Origin: Micromonospora carbonacea
GTDB taxonomy: Bacteria > Actinomycetota > Actinomycetes > Mycobacteriales > Micromonosporaceae
NCBI RefSeq assembly: GCF_014205165.1
Contig: NZ_JACHMZ010000001.1
Location: forward strand, 2,378,501-2,442,500
Direction of reading: 5' to 3'
Length of the DNA stretch: 64,000 nt
The translations under genes were made by a program, and so were the position numbers. Of this stretch, positions 8,713 to 17,900 are shown piece after piece. Positions within the stretch are counted from its first letter, which is position 1, and each line of letters starts with the position of its first letter. The notes beneath the pieces were generated by a model. That model worked only from the letters and a program-made list of their open reading frames with translations. It was not told the origin of the DNA and made no database searches.

Positions 8713-9630
8713 GTGACAGCTGGTAGGCCCTGGCGGGGGGTGCTGGTCGCCGTCACCACACCGTTCCGCGACGACCTCGCCGTCGACTTCGACCGGCTCC
8801 AGGAACACGTGCGCTGGCTGGCCGAGGCGGGGTGCCACGGGGTGACCCCGTGCGCGTCGGTGGGGGAGTACCGGGCGCTGTCCGACGACGAGCGGGCCGA
8901 CGTGGTGCGGGCGACGGTGCAGGCCGCGCCGCCCGGCTGCGCGGTGCTGCCAGGCGTCGGCGGGTACGGCAGCCGGCAGTCCCGCCGCTGGGCCGAGCAG
9001 GCCGCCGCCGCCGGGGCCCACGGGGTGCTCGCCCCACCCCCGGACGGCTACCCTGCCGGCGACGCCGACGTGGTCGCCCACTACCGGGAGGTGACCGCCG
9101 TCGGGCTGCCGGTGGTGGCACACAACGACCCGTACGACACCCGGGTGGACCTCACCCCGGAGCTGCTCGCCCGGGTCGCCGAGACCGACGGGATCGTCGC
9201 GGTCGAGGAGTTCTCCGGTGACGTCCGACGGGTGCACCGGATCAGGGACCTCTGCCCGCACGTGGACGTGCTGGCCGGCGCGGACGACGTGCTGCTGGAA
9301 CTCGTGTTGTGCGGGGCCCGGGGCTGGGTCGCCGGTCTGTCCAACGCGCTGCCCCGGCAGGCCCTGCGCCTCTACGACCTCTGTGCCGCCGGTGACCTGG
9401 CCCGCGCGTTGCCGCTCTACGCCGAGCTGCACCCGGCGTTCGGCTGGGGCTCCCGGCCGGAGGCGGTGCAGGCGATCAAGCTGGCGATGGACTGTGCCGG
9501 GCGGTTCGGTGGACGGTGCCGCCCGCCGCGCGGCCCGCTGCCGCCGCCGGTCGCCGCCCGGCTGCGCCGGGACCTGGTCCGGGCCCTGTCCGTCACCATC
9601 GATCCGGTTGCCGACGGCCGTCCCCGCTGA
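8713..9630 (+). CDS. DapA/NAL-family protein with non-canonical active site
   Basis: A (beta/alpha)8 aldolase-lyase fold of the dihydrodipicolinate synthase/N-acetylneuraminate lyase family, 305 residues from GTG 8713, which has GGAGGGA about 10 bp upstream. The family features CASVGEYRALSDDER (usual GTTGE...LS..E) and the VHHxNDP-like strand are present. At the Schiff-base position, where the family reads xKExSGD, this protein reads VAVEEFSGD with Glu165 instead of Lys. The catalytic Tyr of the YNxP motif is His137 (AHNDP). It therefore cannot use normal class I chemistry; it may be an altered enzyme or a binding protein. The divergent PucR-type gene is its likely regulator. Confidence 0.85.
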   Translation: MTAGRPWRGVLVAVTTPFRDDLAVDFDRLQEHVRWLAEAGCHGVTPCASVGEYRALSDDERADVVRATVQAAPPGCAVLPGVGGYGSRQSRRWAEQAAAAGAHGVLAPPPDGYPAGDADVVAHYREVTAVGLPVVAHNDPYDTRVDLTPELLARVAETDGIVAVEEFSGDVRRVHRIRDLCPHVDVLAGADDVLLELVLCGARGWVAGLSNALPRQALRLYDLCAAGDLARALPLYAELHPAFGWGSRPEAVQAIKLAMDCAGRFGGRCRPPRGPLPPPVAARLRRDLVRALSVTIDPVADGRPR

Positions 9631-9908
9631 ACCGTCCGGGCTGCTCCGGCCGGTGCCCGGGGCGCACCGGCGGGCCGGGCCGGCCGGTCCGGTCCGGGGC
9701 CCCGGCCGGTCGCCCCGGCCGGTCGCGGCCGGATGCCGGTCCTTCAGGTGTCGGAAGCCGCCGGTTCACCTGCCGACATCTGCACGGTGACCCGCCCCGG
9801 CCCGTCCTCCTAGATTCGCTGCGCGGCCCGGTGCGCGGCTGTCCCGGCGGCCATCCCTCGGGACACCGGTCACCGGCGGCCGCGTCCCTCCCGACGAGAG
9901 GTGAACCC

Positions 9909-11954
9909 GTGCACCGTGCTCCCCGCAACACCCCCCGACTGCGGCGTCGCGTGCTGGCCGCGGTCCTGGCCGGCACGCTCGTGGCGACCGCCTCGACGCA
10001 GGCCGCCGCGGCCCCGGCCAATCCGGCCGGCGGCACCGCGCCGTTCCAGGTCCTCGACCCGCAGGCCTGGCAGAACCCCGACACCATGACCTGGGACGAC
10101 TACCAGGCGGTTCCCGGCAGGAACTGGGCCGATCCGAGTGTGCGGGGCTCGATCCGCAACTTCAAGATCGCCCTGGTCGCGCTCGACTATCCCGACCAGA
10201 CGTTCGCGGTCTCCCAGCGGGCCCGCTCGACGGTCTTCGGCAACCCCCAGTCGGTCGCGGCCAACATCCCCCGCGCCGACGTGCCGAAGTTCTACCAGGA
10301 CTTCCTCAACACCCCGAACACCCTGAACAAGGGGCACACCCTGCACGAGTACTGGATGCAGGACTCCAACGGGCGCTACGGCGTGGACCTGGCCGGGTTC
10401 GGGCCGTACCAGATGCCGGCGAAGTCCTACCAGTACGGCCTGGACAACAGCTTCAACCCCGGCGCCTGCCCGAGCGGGGACACCTGCAACAAGAACATCC
10501 GCACCGACGGGCTGGGCGCCTGGCGGGCGGCGGTCGGTGACGAGGTCGCCAACCAGTACGAGCTGGTCTTCATCCTCAGCGCCGGGCAGGACGAGTCGTC
10601 CACCTGGCAGGAGTTCGGGCAGATGATCTTCCAGAACAAGGAGGACGTGCCGGATTCCTGGGGCCCGCCGGACCCGAACCTGCCGAATTGGGCCAAGACC
10701 CGCTACGTGGAGTGGACCTCCTGGAAGGCAGCGGCGACGTTGTGGCCCAACGCCGGTTCCGGCTCCTCCACCCAGGGGGAGAGCTCCGGCATGGGGGTGT
10801 ACGCCCACGAGCTGACCCACCTGCTCGGCATCGGCGACAACTACAACAACCCGTACGGCGAGCCGTTACGAAGGGCGTACACCGGCATCTGGAGCATGAT
10901 GTCGCGCGGTTCGTTCAACGGACCCGGCGGCCCGCACACCCGCTGGCAGATCCCGCCGACCAACGGCGGTTCGATGGGGTCGCTGCACACGGTGCGGGAC
11001 AAGCTCAAGATCGGCCTGCTCGGTGAGGAGCACGTGCTGCGGCTGTCCCGGGAGGCGCTGGCCTCCTCGGGCCTGGTCGTCGCCCAGGTGACCGCCCGTG
11101 CGGTCGACGCCGGCCCGAAGGGGCTGACCGGGGTGAACATCGCCCTGAACAAGGACCTCTCGCCGGCCTGCACGGTCGCCACGAACCCGCTGTGCGACGG
11201 CGGGAGCTTCAACAACTACACGGTCGAGGTCGTCGACCGGATGGGGGCGGACTCGTTCACCCCCGACCGGGGCGTGCTGCTGAGCAAGACCAAGAACGCC
11301 GACAGCGCGCCGTTCCAGTGGGTGGTGGACGCCAACCCGCAGGACATCGACATGATTGACTTCTACCGGCCGGACGGCACCCCGCAGAAGATCACCATGG
11401 GTGACTACCGGCAGCTCTCCGACGCGCTGTTCCACGCCGGGGCGGACACCGGCAGCCAGTACGAGTACGTCGACGAGGCAAACCGGCTGCACTTCTACAT
11501 CATCGACCTCAAGCGGGACTCGGCCGGCTCGCTGTCGTACACGGTGGCGGTGCGGTCGCTGGACGGCACCGGGGGCCCGAGCACGCACGGCGTGACCCTG
11601 GGCAAGGGCGAGGTGACCAGCACCGGCAAGCCCACCAACCGGGGCGTGACCTGCTCGTTCGAGCTGACCAACAGCGGCAGCTACTCCGCCGGTGGGCAGC
11701 AGCACCCGGAGGACGCGACCGCGTACCTGAAGTCGGACGTCTACCGGCTCTCGGCGGAGGTGGCCGGCAAGGGCTGGCGGACCTGGCTGCCCAACCCGCT
11801 GGCGACCGCCCAGTTCGGCAAGTCCACCACCGTCCGGGTGTCGGTGGGGGCCACCGCCGCCGCGGCGGACACCGGCTTCGTCAAGCTCACCGCGACCTCG
11901 GAGAGCGACCCGTCGAAGACGGTGACCAAGCAGTGCCGGGTGGAGAAGTCCTGA
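9909..11954 (+). CDS. Secreted M6-family metalloprotease (immune inhibitor A-like)
   Basis: Extracellular zinc protease, 681 residues. GTG 9909 is chosen because GAGAGGTG lies 6-8 bp upstream and it begins the signal peptide (MHRAPRNTPRLRRRVLAAVL, cleavage after about TQAAAA). The catalytic motif His300-Glu301-x-x-His304-x-x-Gly-x-x-Asp reads HELTHLLGIGD, with a downstream Met-turn (SMMSRGSFNG). The C-terminal part is beta-rich and probably binds substrate. Leu320 is a TTA codon. The 278-bp upstream region is extremely GC-rich and contains small hairpins but no clear promoter. A strong terminator follows. Confidence 0.92.
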   Translation: MHRAPRNTPRLRRRVLAAVLAGTLVATASTQAAAAPANPAGGTAPFQVLDPQAWQNPDTMTWDDYQAVPGRNWADPSVRGSIRNFKIALVALDYPDQTFAVSQRARSTVFGNPQSVAANIPRADVPKFYQDFLNTPNTLNKGHTLHEYWMQDSNGRYGVDLAGFGPYQMPAKSYQYGLDNSFNPGACPSGDTCNKNIRTDGLGAWRAAVGDEVANQYELVFILSAGQDESSTWQEFGQMIFQNKEDVPDSWGPPDPNLPNWAKTRYVEWTSWKAAATLWPNAGSGSSTQGESSGMGVYAHELTHLLGIGDNYNNPYGEPLRRAYTGIWSMMSRGSFNGPGGPHTRWQIPPTNGGSMGSLHTVRDKLKIGLLGEEHVLRLSREALASSGLVVAQVTARAVDAGPKGLTGVNIALNKDLSPACTVATNPLCDGGSFNNYTVEVVDRMGADSFTPDRGVLLSKTKNADSAPFQWVVDANPQDIDMIDFYRPDGTPQKITMGDYRQLSDALFHAGADTGSQYEYVDEANRLHFYIIDLKRDSAGSLSYTVAVRSLDGTGGPSTHGVTLGKGEVTSTGKPTNRGVTCSFELTNSGSYSAGGQQHPEDATAYLKSDVYRLSAEVAGKGWRTWLPNPLATAQFGKSTTVRVSVGATAAAADTGFVKLTATSESDPSKTVTKQCRVEKS

Positions 11955-11968
11955 CCGGAATCGACCGA

Positions 11969-12012
11969 CGCCGTGGGTCCGTGGTGGCGCAGGCCGCCAC
12001 GGACCCACGGCG
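11969..12012 (+). terminator. 20-bp hairpin terminator after the metalloprotease
   Basis: Arms 11969-11988 and 11993-12012 pair over 20 bp with one G.T wobble around the loop GCAG. It begins 15 bp after the stop. Its right end is only 18 bp before the next gene's start, so downstream genes probably depend on read-through or a promoter inside this sequence. Confidence 0.75.
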
Positions 12013-12030
12013 CGGGTGGGAGGAGACCAC

Positions 12031-12483
12031 GTGCGGCTGACCACGAGCGCCCGCCGCGGTGTCGGCGCGCTGGCGATCCTGCTGCTGGCCGGCGCCACCG
12101 GCTGCGGCGGCCCCGACGCCGAACCGGAGGCGGTCACCCAGACCACCGTCCGGGTGCTGGTCCGCGACATCAACATCCGGGCCGAGGGCGTGGACTGCGC
12201 CGGCACCGGCCCGTACCTGTACTTCCACCACCGGGCGCCGTTCCGGGTGCTCGACCCGGACGGCGCGGCCCTGGTCACCGGGACGCTGCCGGCGGGCACG
12301 GCGGTGGCCGCCTTCGCCGAGGACCTCGGGGTGGAGCGGGTGCCGACCTACTGCGAGTTCGCGGTGCCGGTGCAGGTGCCGCAGCGGGCCGGGTACCGGC
12401 TGGAGGTGGCCGGCCGGCCGGCGCTCGACCTGACCCCGGACACCAGCGAGGGTCCGGCGCTGGTGGCGGTGGTGCCGACGTGA
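12031..12483 (+). CDS. Small putative lipoprotein of unknown function
   Basis: 150 residues from GTG 12031, with GGGAGGAG 7-10 bp upstream. The N-terminus MRLTTSARRGVGALAILLLA ends in ATGC, a plausible lipobox with Cys near residue 28. The mature part is beta-rich with two further cysteines (VDCAGTG and TYCEF), which could form a disulfide. I do not recognise the family. Its stop overlaps the start of the thioredoxin-like gene (GTGA), so the two products are probably made together and act at the membrane surface. Confidence 0.7.
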   Translation: MRLTTSARRGVGALAILLLAGATGCGGPDAEPEAVTQTTVRVLVRDINIRAEGVDCAGTGPYLYFHHRAPFRVLDPDGAALVTGTLPAGTAVAAFAEDLGVERVPTYCEFAVPVQVPQRAGYRLEVAGRPALDLTPDTSEGPALVAVVPT

Positions 12484-13061
12484 GGCGGCGGCTGCTCGCG
12501 CCGCTGCTGGCGGTGCTGGTGCTGGCCGGCTGCACCGCCCGGCCGGTCGCCGAGCCCGCACCGGCGCTCGCCGGCGGCGCGTCGACGTTGCCCGGCCCGG
12601 TCCCCGCCGACCTGGCGCTGCGCCCGGCGCCCGGCACCGCGCCGGCCGCCCCCGCGTTCACCGGTGGGCTGACCGACGGCACCCCGCTCACCGCCGCCCG
12701 GCTGTGGGCCGACCGACCGGTGGTGTTCACCTTCTTCAGCTCCTGGTGCACCACCTGCGTCGACCGGCAGGACGCGCTGAGCGACCTCGCCCGCCGCCAC
12801 CGGGACCGGGTGGTCTTCGTCGGGGTGGCGGGCGCCGACCAGGCCGACGAGTTGCAGGACTACCTGCGTGCGCACCGGGTGGAGTATCCCGTCGTCGTGG
12901 ACGAGCAGCAGACGATCTGGCGGTCGTACGCGGTGCGGGAACCACCGGCCGTCGTGCTGGTCGCCAAGGGCGGCGCGTTGCTGCGCGGGTGGCCCGGTGG
13001 GCTGGACGCGGCGGCGCTGGAGCAGCGGCTCGGGGAACTGGTGCTGGCCGGCTCCGGGTAG
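12480..13061 (+). CDS. TlpA-like thioredoxin-fold lipoprotein
   Basis: Extracytoplasmic thiol-disulfide protein, 193 residues. Lipobox VLAGC lies near residue 18 of MRRRLLAPLLAVLVLAGC. A redox CxxC (Cys90-Thr-Thr-Cys93 in SSWCTTCVDRQ) lies in a redoxin core with the later strand VFVGVAGADQ and the cis-Pro region EPPAVVLVAKGG. GTG start overlaps the stop of the preceding lipoprotein gene by 4 bp. Likely role: reducing or forming disulfides in an exported partner, perhaps the neighbouring cysteine-containing lipoprotein (inference). Confidence 0.88.
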   Translation: MRRRLLAPLLAVLVLAGCTARPVAEPAPALAGGASTLPGPVPADLALRPAPGTAPAAPAFTGGLTDGTPLTAARLWADRPVVFTFFSSWCTTCVDRQDALSDLARRHRDRVVFVGVAGADQADELQDYLRAHRVEYPVVVDEQQTIWRSYAVREPPAVVLVAKGGALLRGWPGGLDAAALEQRLGELVLAGSG

Positions 13062-13485
13062 CCGCCCCGGGTGAGGACGGCCGGCCCCCGCCGGCCCGTG
13101 CGGGCGTGGCGTCGAACCGACGGGAGGTCGACGCTGCGCCCTGCGGCGTGCCTGGGTCCCTCTCGGTCCGTCGCGGTCGGTGTTCGCGCTGGTGGGGGCC
13201 GGTGGATCGACGGGGGAGGCCGGTGCGGGCGACCGTCCGGCCGCTCCCCGCCGACCATCGGGAACTTCTGTTCGCGCGAACAAAAGTTTCTCCGTTCGAG
13301 GTCTATCTTTAGCCGTCGGCCACCGTTAGTGTCCGGTTCACGGACGTAACACGGTTGACATCACCCCTTGATCGACCAGCCATCTACCGGGCCACGCGTA
13401 TTCGGCGGCGCAGGTCCTTCGACCCTCCTAGCAGGACTTCGCACGTCTCCACGGTCCGCAGGGCCGCTTTCGAAAGGTGGAAATT
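13062..13485. other. Intergenic region with large palindromic operator candidate
   Basis: This 424-bp gap upstream of the Tat-exported isomerase gene has no credible gene. It contains the 26-bp near-perfect palindrome at 13263-13288 and an isolated TTGACA at 13355-13360 with no good -10 at normal spacing. The stretch 13260-13380 is clearly AT-richer than its surroundings, as expected for a promoter. Confidence 0.6.
13263..13288. promoter_or_regulatory. 26-bp near-perfect palindrome (operator candidate)
   Basis: The central TGTTCGCGCGAACA (13269-13282) is a perfect 14-bp palindrome. AACTT (13263-13267) and AAGTT (13284-13288) extend it, with one mismatch between the inner and outer parts, so 12 of 13 pairs match. 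It sits about 200 bp upstream of the isomerase gene. It has the form GTTC-N4-GAAC, the opposite order to an actinobacterial LexA box. A sugar-responsive repressor is a reasonable guess. Confidence 0.6.
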
Positions 13486-14598
13486 GTGAACGAGGATCAG
13501 CGCCGTATGGCCTCCGACCCCCAGTACCGCGCCCAGGTCACCCGCCGTCGGCTGCTGGCCGCGTCGGCCGGTGCCGCCGCCGTGCTCGGCGCGGCCGGCC
13601 TGCCGGTGCTCCAGACCAACGGTCCCGCCCGCGCGGACGGCAAGTGGCGGGTCGACCCGCTCATCCCGACGCAGAACCGGGGCATCATCCTCTACAGCGT
13701 CCGGGACCGGATCTCCGCCGCCCCGGACGACAGCGGCGTGCCCTACGGCTTCGAGCGGGTGCTCGCCAGCCTGGCCGAGATGGGCTACAAGGAGATCGAG
13801 TTCGCCGGCTACAACCAGCACACCTCGATCCTGGGCCGGCAGATCACCCCGACGGAGATCCGCAAGATCCTGGACGACAACGGGCTGGTCGCCAACGGCA
13901 CCCACACGTCGATCAACGCGGCCACGTTCCAGCAGCAGCTGGACATCGCCGAGGAACTCGGCATGAAGAACATCGGCACCGGCAGCGACCCGACCAACAG
14001 CGCCTACCAGTCCGACTGGGACGCCGCGGCCGACCTGTGGAACGAGCTCGGCCGGCAGGCCAAGGAGCGCAAGATGCGCCTCTACACCCACAACCACGAC
14101 GTGGCCTACTCGTTCCTGCTCGACAGCGGCCCGCTGGACGCCAACGGCAAGCCCACCCGTTCCTCCGGCGTGCGCCGGCTGGAGTACTTCTTCGCCAAGA
14201 CCGACCCGAAGTACGTCTTCTTCGAGTGCGACATCTACTGGGCGTACGTGGCCCGGCACAAGCACACCACGTACACCAACTCGGCCGGCCAGCAGAAGAC
14301 CTCGCTGTTCGACCCGATCCTGAACGTGGCCCGGCGCACCAAGCGGTTCCCGCTGTTCCACGCCAAGGACGGCAACCGCAACACCGCGCTGCCCAACGGT
14401 TACGAGATGATCCCGCTCGGTGAGGGCGACATCAACTTCCAGCAGTTCTTCCAGACCATCGGCGAGTCGGACTTCCACCACGCCAACTGGGAGATGGACA
14501 CCGCCCCCGGCGGCACCGCCAACCCGGGCCAGTCGCTGGACTTCGCCCGGCTCAGCTACGCCAACATGGCCGACCTGACCATCTACACCAACGACTGA
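13486..14598 (+). CDS. Tat-exported sugar phosphate isomerase/epimerase-like TIM barrel
   Basis: 370 residues from GTG 13486, chosen because GAAAGGTGG lies just upstream. A twin-arginine signal TRRRLLAASAGAAAVLGAAG leads to a xylose-isomerase-like TIM barrel (AP endonuclease 2 family). Metal-ligand style strands are visible: EIEFAGYN, GTHTSIN, YTHNHD, FFECDIYW, FHAKDGN. The catalytic divalent-metal site is therefore probably intact. Tat export implies folding with cofactor in the cytoplasm. It lies upstream of a secreted ThuA/sugar-dehydrogenase protein, a pairing that suggests extracellular sugar or sugar-ketone conversion (inference). Substrate unknown. Confidence 0.87.
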   Translation: MNEDQRRMASDPQYRAQVTRRRLLAASAGAAAVLGAAGLPVLQTNGPARADGKWRVDPLIPTQNRGIILYSVRDRISAAPDDSGVPYGFERVLASLAEMGYKEIEFAGYNQHTSILGRQITPTEIRKILDDNGLVANGTHTSINAATFQQQLDIAEELGMKNIGTGSDPTNSAYQSDWDAAADLWNELGRQAKERKMRLYTHNHDVAYSFLLDSGPLDANGKPTRSSGVRRLEYFFAKTDPKYVFFECDIYWAYVARHKHTTYTNSAGQQKTSLFDPILNVARRTKRFPLFHAKDGNRNTALPNGYEMIPLGEGDINFQQFFQTIGESDFHHANWEMDTAPGGTANPGQSLDFARLSYANMADLTIYTND

Positions 14599-14975
14599 CC
14601 GCCCGCCGGCCGTAGCCGGGCACCGCCCGGCCGCACCGCCGCCGGCACCCAGGTGGCGGTCGCGTCCCCCGACGTGACCGCCACCTCTCCCGGGCCCCGC
14701 CCCGACCGTCCGCGCCGCCCGGCGGCCCCGGACGGCGACCGGGCGCACCGCCCCCGTAGCCCGTCACCTCTTCCGACCCGTGACCCCGGGCCGCGCTGCC
14801 GCGCGCCCCGGCACGGGCCCAGGCCGCACGCAGCTCCCCGGTCGGCGAACCGCACGGGGCCGGGACGGCGTCGTCCCGACCCCACCGGAGAGCGAGACGC
14901 AGCACAGACCACCCGGGTGGCCCCGGCGACCCGCCCGGAGCAGGCAGCACATCGTCCCCCCACCGGAGGAACCAG
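14599..14975. other. Intergenic region between isomerase and ThuA-fusion genes
   Basis: This 377-bp gap is extremely GC-rich. It has a short hairpin right after the isomerase stop (7-bp arms 14615-14621 and 14625-14631, loop ACC), a possible weak terminator. The only other clear signal is the ribosome-binding GGAGG at about 14965-14969. No promoter or gene is evident. Whether the two flanking genes share a transcript is open. Confidence 0.45.
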
Positions 14976-17900
14976 ATGGCAAGATCGGTACACCGATGGC
15001 TCGCCGCGATCGCAGGGGTCGGGATCGTCGTCCCGCTCGCCGCGGCCGCCCCGGCGTTGGCCCAGCCGGCCCAGGACAAGACCAGCGTCCTGGTGTTCAC
15101 CAAGACCGACGGTGAGCGTCACCCGTCGATCGACAAGGGCGTCAACGCGATCCGCACCCTGGGCAACGGCAACGGCTTCACCGTCGACGTCACCCAGAAC
15201 TCGACCGCGTTCTCCGACGACAACCTGGCCAGCTACGGCGCGGTCGTCTTCCTCAACACCACCGGCGACGTGCTCAACAGCAGCCAGGAGGCGGCCTTCG
15301 AGCGCTACATCCGCAACGGTGGCGGCTACCTCGGCGTGCACGCCGCGGTCGAGGCCGAACCGTCGTGGACGTTCTACCGCGACATCGTCGGCACCACCGC
15401 CGCCGGCACCGCGTCGAGCGGGCCGGCGAGCATCGACGTGGCCGACCGGGCGCACCCGGCGAGCAAGCCGCTCGCCCGGCAGGTCAGCCTGAACGACCAG
15501 TGGTACAACTTCACCACCAACGTCCGGGGCACCGCGCACGTGCTGGCCACGGTGGACGAGAAGACGTTCACCGGCGGCACCATGGGCTACGACCACCCGA
15601 TCTCCTGGTGCAAGGACTTCCAGGGCGGCCGGTCGTTCTACACCGGGCTCGGCGACTCCGCCGACACGTACGCCAACGGCGTGTTCCGCAAGCACCTGCT
15701 CGGCGCGATCCAGTGGTCGGCCGGCATCGTCGAGGGGGACTGCGGGGCGACGGTCAAGGCCAACTACGAGAAGGTCATCCTCAACGACGAGCCGGGCGAG
15801 CCGATGACCCTGTCGGTGCTGCCCGACGGCCGGGTGCTGCACAACACCCGGGCGGGTGAGATCCGGTTGTACGACCCGGAGACCGGCGCCAGCCCGGTGA
15901 TCACCACCATCCCCGTCTACCAGCACGACGAGGACGGCCTCCAGTCGGTCACCATCGGGCCGGACTTCGCCACCGACAAGTGGGTGTACGCCTACTACGC
16001 GCCGAAGCTCGACACCCCCACCACGGACGCGCCGGCGACCAGCACCGACCCGACCGCGTGGGACGTCTACAAGGGCCACAACCAGCTCTCCCGGTTCAAG
16101 TTCGTGGAGGAGCCGACCCCGCACCTGGACCTGGCCAGCGAGCAGAAGATCATGAAGGTCGACACCGACCGGGGCATCTGCTGCCACGTCGCCGGTGAGG
16201 TCAAGTTCGACGGCAAGGGGCTGCTCTACCTGGTCACCGGTGACGACACCAACGCCGGTGGCTCGGACGGCTTCACCCCGATCAACGAGTCGCCGACGCA
16301 GGGGCCGGGCTACGACGCCCAGCGGTCCGCCGGCAACACCAACGACCTGCGGGGCAAGGTGCTGCGGATCAAGGTGAAGGCGGACGGGTCGTACAGCATC
16401 CCGGCCGGCAACCTCTTCCCCGAGTCCGAGGACCGCGACGACCAGACCCGCCCGGAGATCTTCCTGATGGGTCTGCGCAACCCGTTCCGTTTCGACGTGG
16501 ACTCCCGCGGCTTCGTCTACATCGGCGACTACTCGCCGGACTCGCAGGTGCCGAACCCGGCCCGGGGGCCGGAGGGCACCGGTCGGTGGATCGCCACCAA
16601 CAAGGCCGGCAACTTCGGCTGGCCGTACTGCTACTCGCCGACGCTGCCGTACATCGACTACGACTTCGTCACCAAGCAGTCCAAGGGCGCGTTCAACTGC
16701 GCCGCGCCGGTGAACGACTCGCCGCGCAACACCGGCCGTCGCGTCCTCCCGCCGGTGCAGGACCCGCAGCTCAACTACACCTTCCGGGCCACCACCACCT
16801 GCGCCGAGGCGTACCTGGCCAACCCGCCCGGCACCTGTGAGTTCCAGTGGCCGGTGCTCGGCACCGGCGGCGTGGGCCCGATGGGCGGCCCGGTCTACAA
16901 GTACGACGCCGCGCTGGCCTCCGAGACCAAGTTCCCGGAGTACTACCACGACGCGGTGGTCTTCGGGGAGTTCACCCGGGACAAGATCTTCATGATGCGC
17001 ACCAACGGCAGCGGCAAGCTGGTCGGGGTGGAGCAGTTCCTGCCGGGCTTCGTCTTCGACAACCCGATGGACATGGAGTTCGGCCCGGACGGCAACCTCT
17101 ACCTGCTGGAGTACGGCGACGGCTTCTTCCGGGCCAACCCGGACGCCGCGCTGTCGGTGATCCGCTACGCCAAGGGCACCCGCGCCCCGGTGGCCGAGCT
17201 GCACGCCAGCCCGACCTCCGGGCAGGCGCCGCTGACCGTGCAGTTCTCCGCGGAGGGCTCCTACGACGCGGACCCGGGTGAGACCATCACCTACGCCTGG
17301 GACTTCGACGGCAACGGCACCACCGACTCGACCGAGCGGGACGCGTCGCACACCTACACCACCAACGGGGTCTTCACCGCCAAGCTGACGGTCACCGACT
17401 CCAGCGGCAAGACGGCGGTGCTCACCCGCGAGATCACGGTGGGCAACACCGCGCCCACCGTGAAGGTCACCTCGCCGCTGTCCGGCACCTTCTTCAACTG
17501 GGGTGACACCGTGCCGTGGACGGTCACCGTGACCGACCCCGAGGACGGCCCGATCGACTGCAGCCGGGTCACGGTCTCGTTCGTGCTGGGCCACGACACC
17601 CACGGCCACGGCATGAGCGACGCCAACGGCTGCTCGGGCTCGTTCGAGACCCCGGCCGACGGCGCCGACCACGCCGGCGGCTACCTGTACGGCGCGATCA
17701 GCGCCACCTACACCGACAAGGGCGCCAACGGCCAGCCGGCGCTGTCCTCCCTCGACCAGGTGGTCCTGCAGACCTTCCGGCAGCAGGCCGAGTTCGCCCA
17801 GGTGCAGCAGGGCGTCAGCCTGGCGAACACCACCGACGCCGGTGGCGGCCAGCACGTGGCCGGCATCGACGACGGCGACCACATCGCGCTCGACCCGATC

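Noticed and set aside
8713..9630. Genuine dihydrodipicolinate synthase (dapA)
   Set aside because: The catalytic Lys and Tyr are replaced by Glu165 and His137, and the gene lies next to a PucR-type regulator, not lysine biosynthesis genes.
13269..13282. LexA (SOS) box
   Set aside because: The palindrome has GTTC-N4-GAAC, the reverse of the actinobacterial LexA pattern GAAC-N4-GTTC, and the neighbouring genes are not DNA-repair genes.
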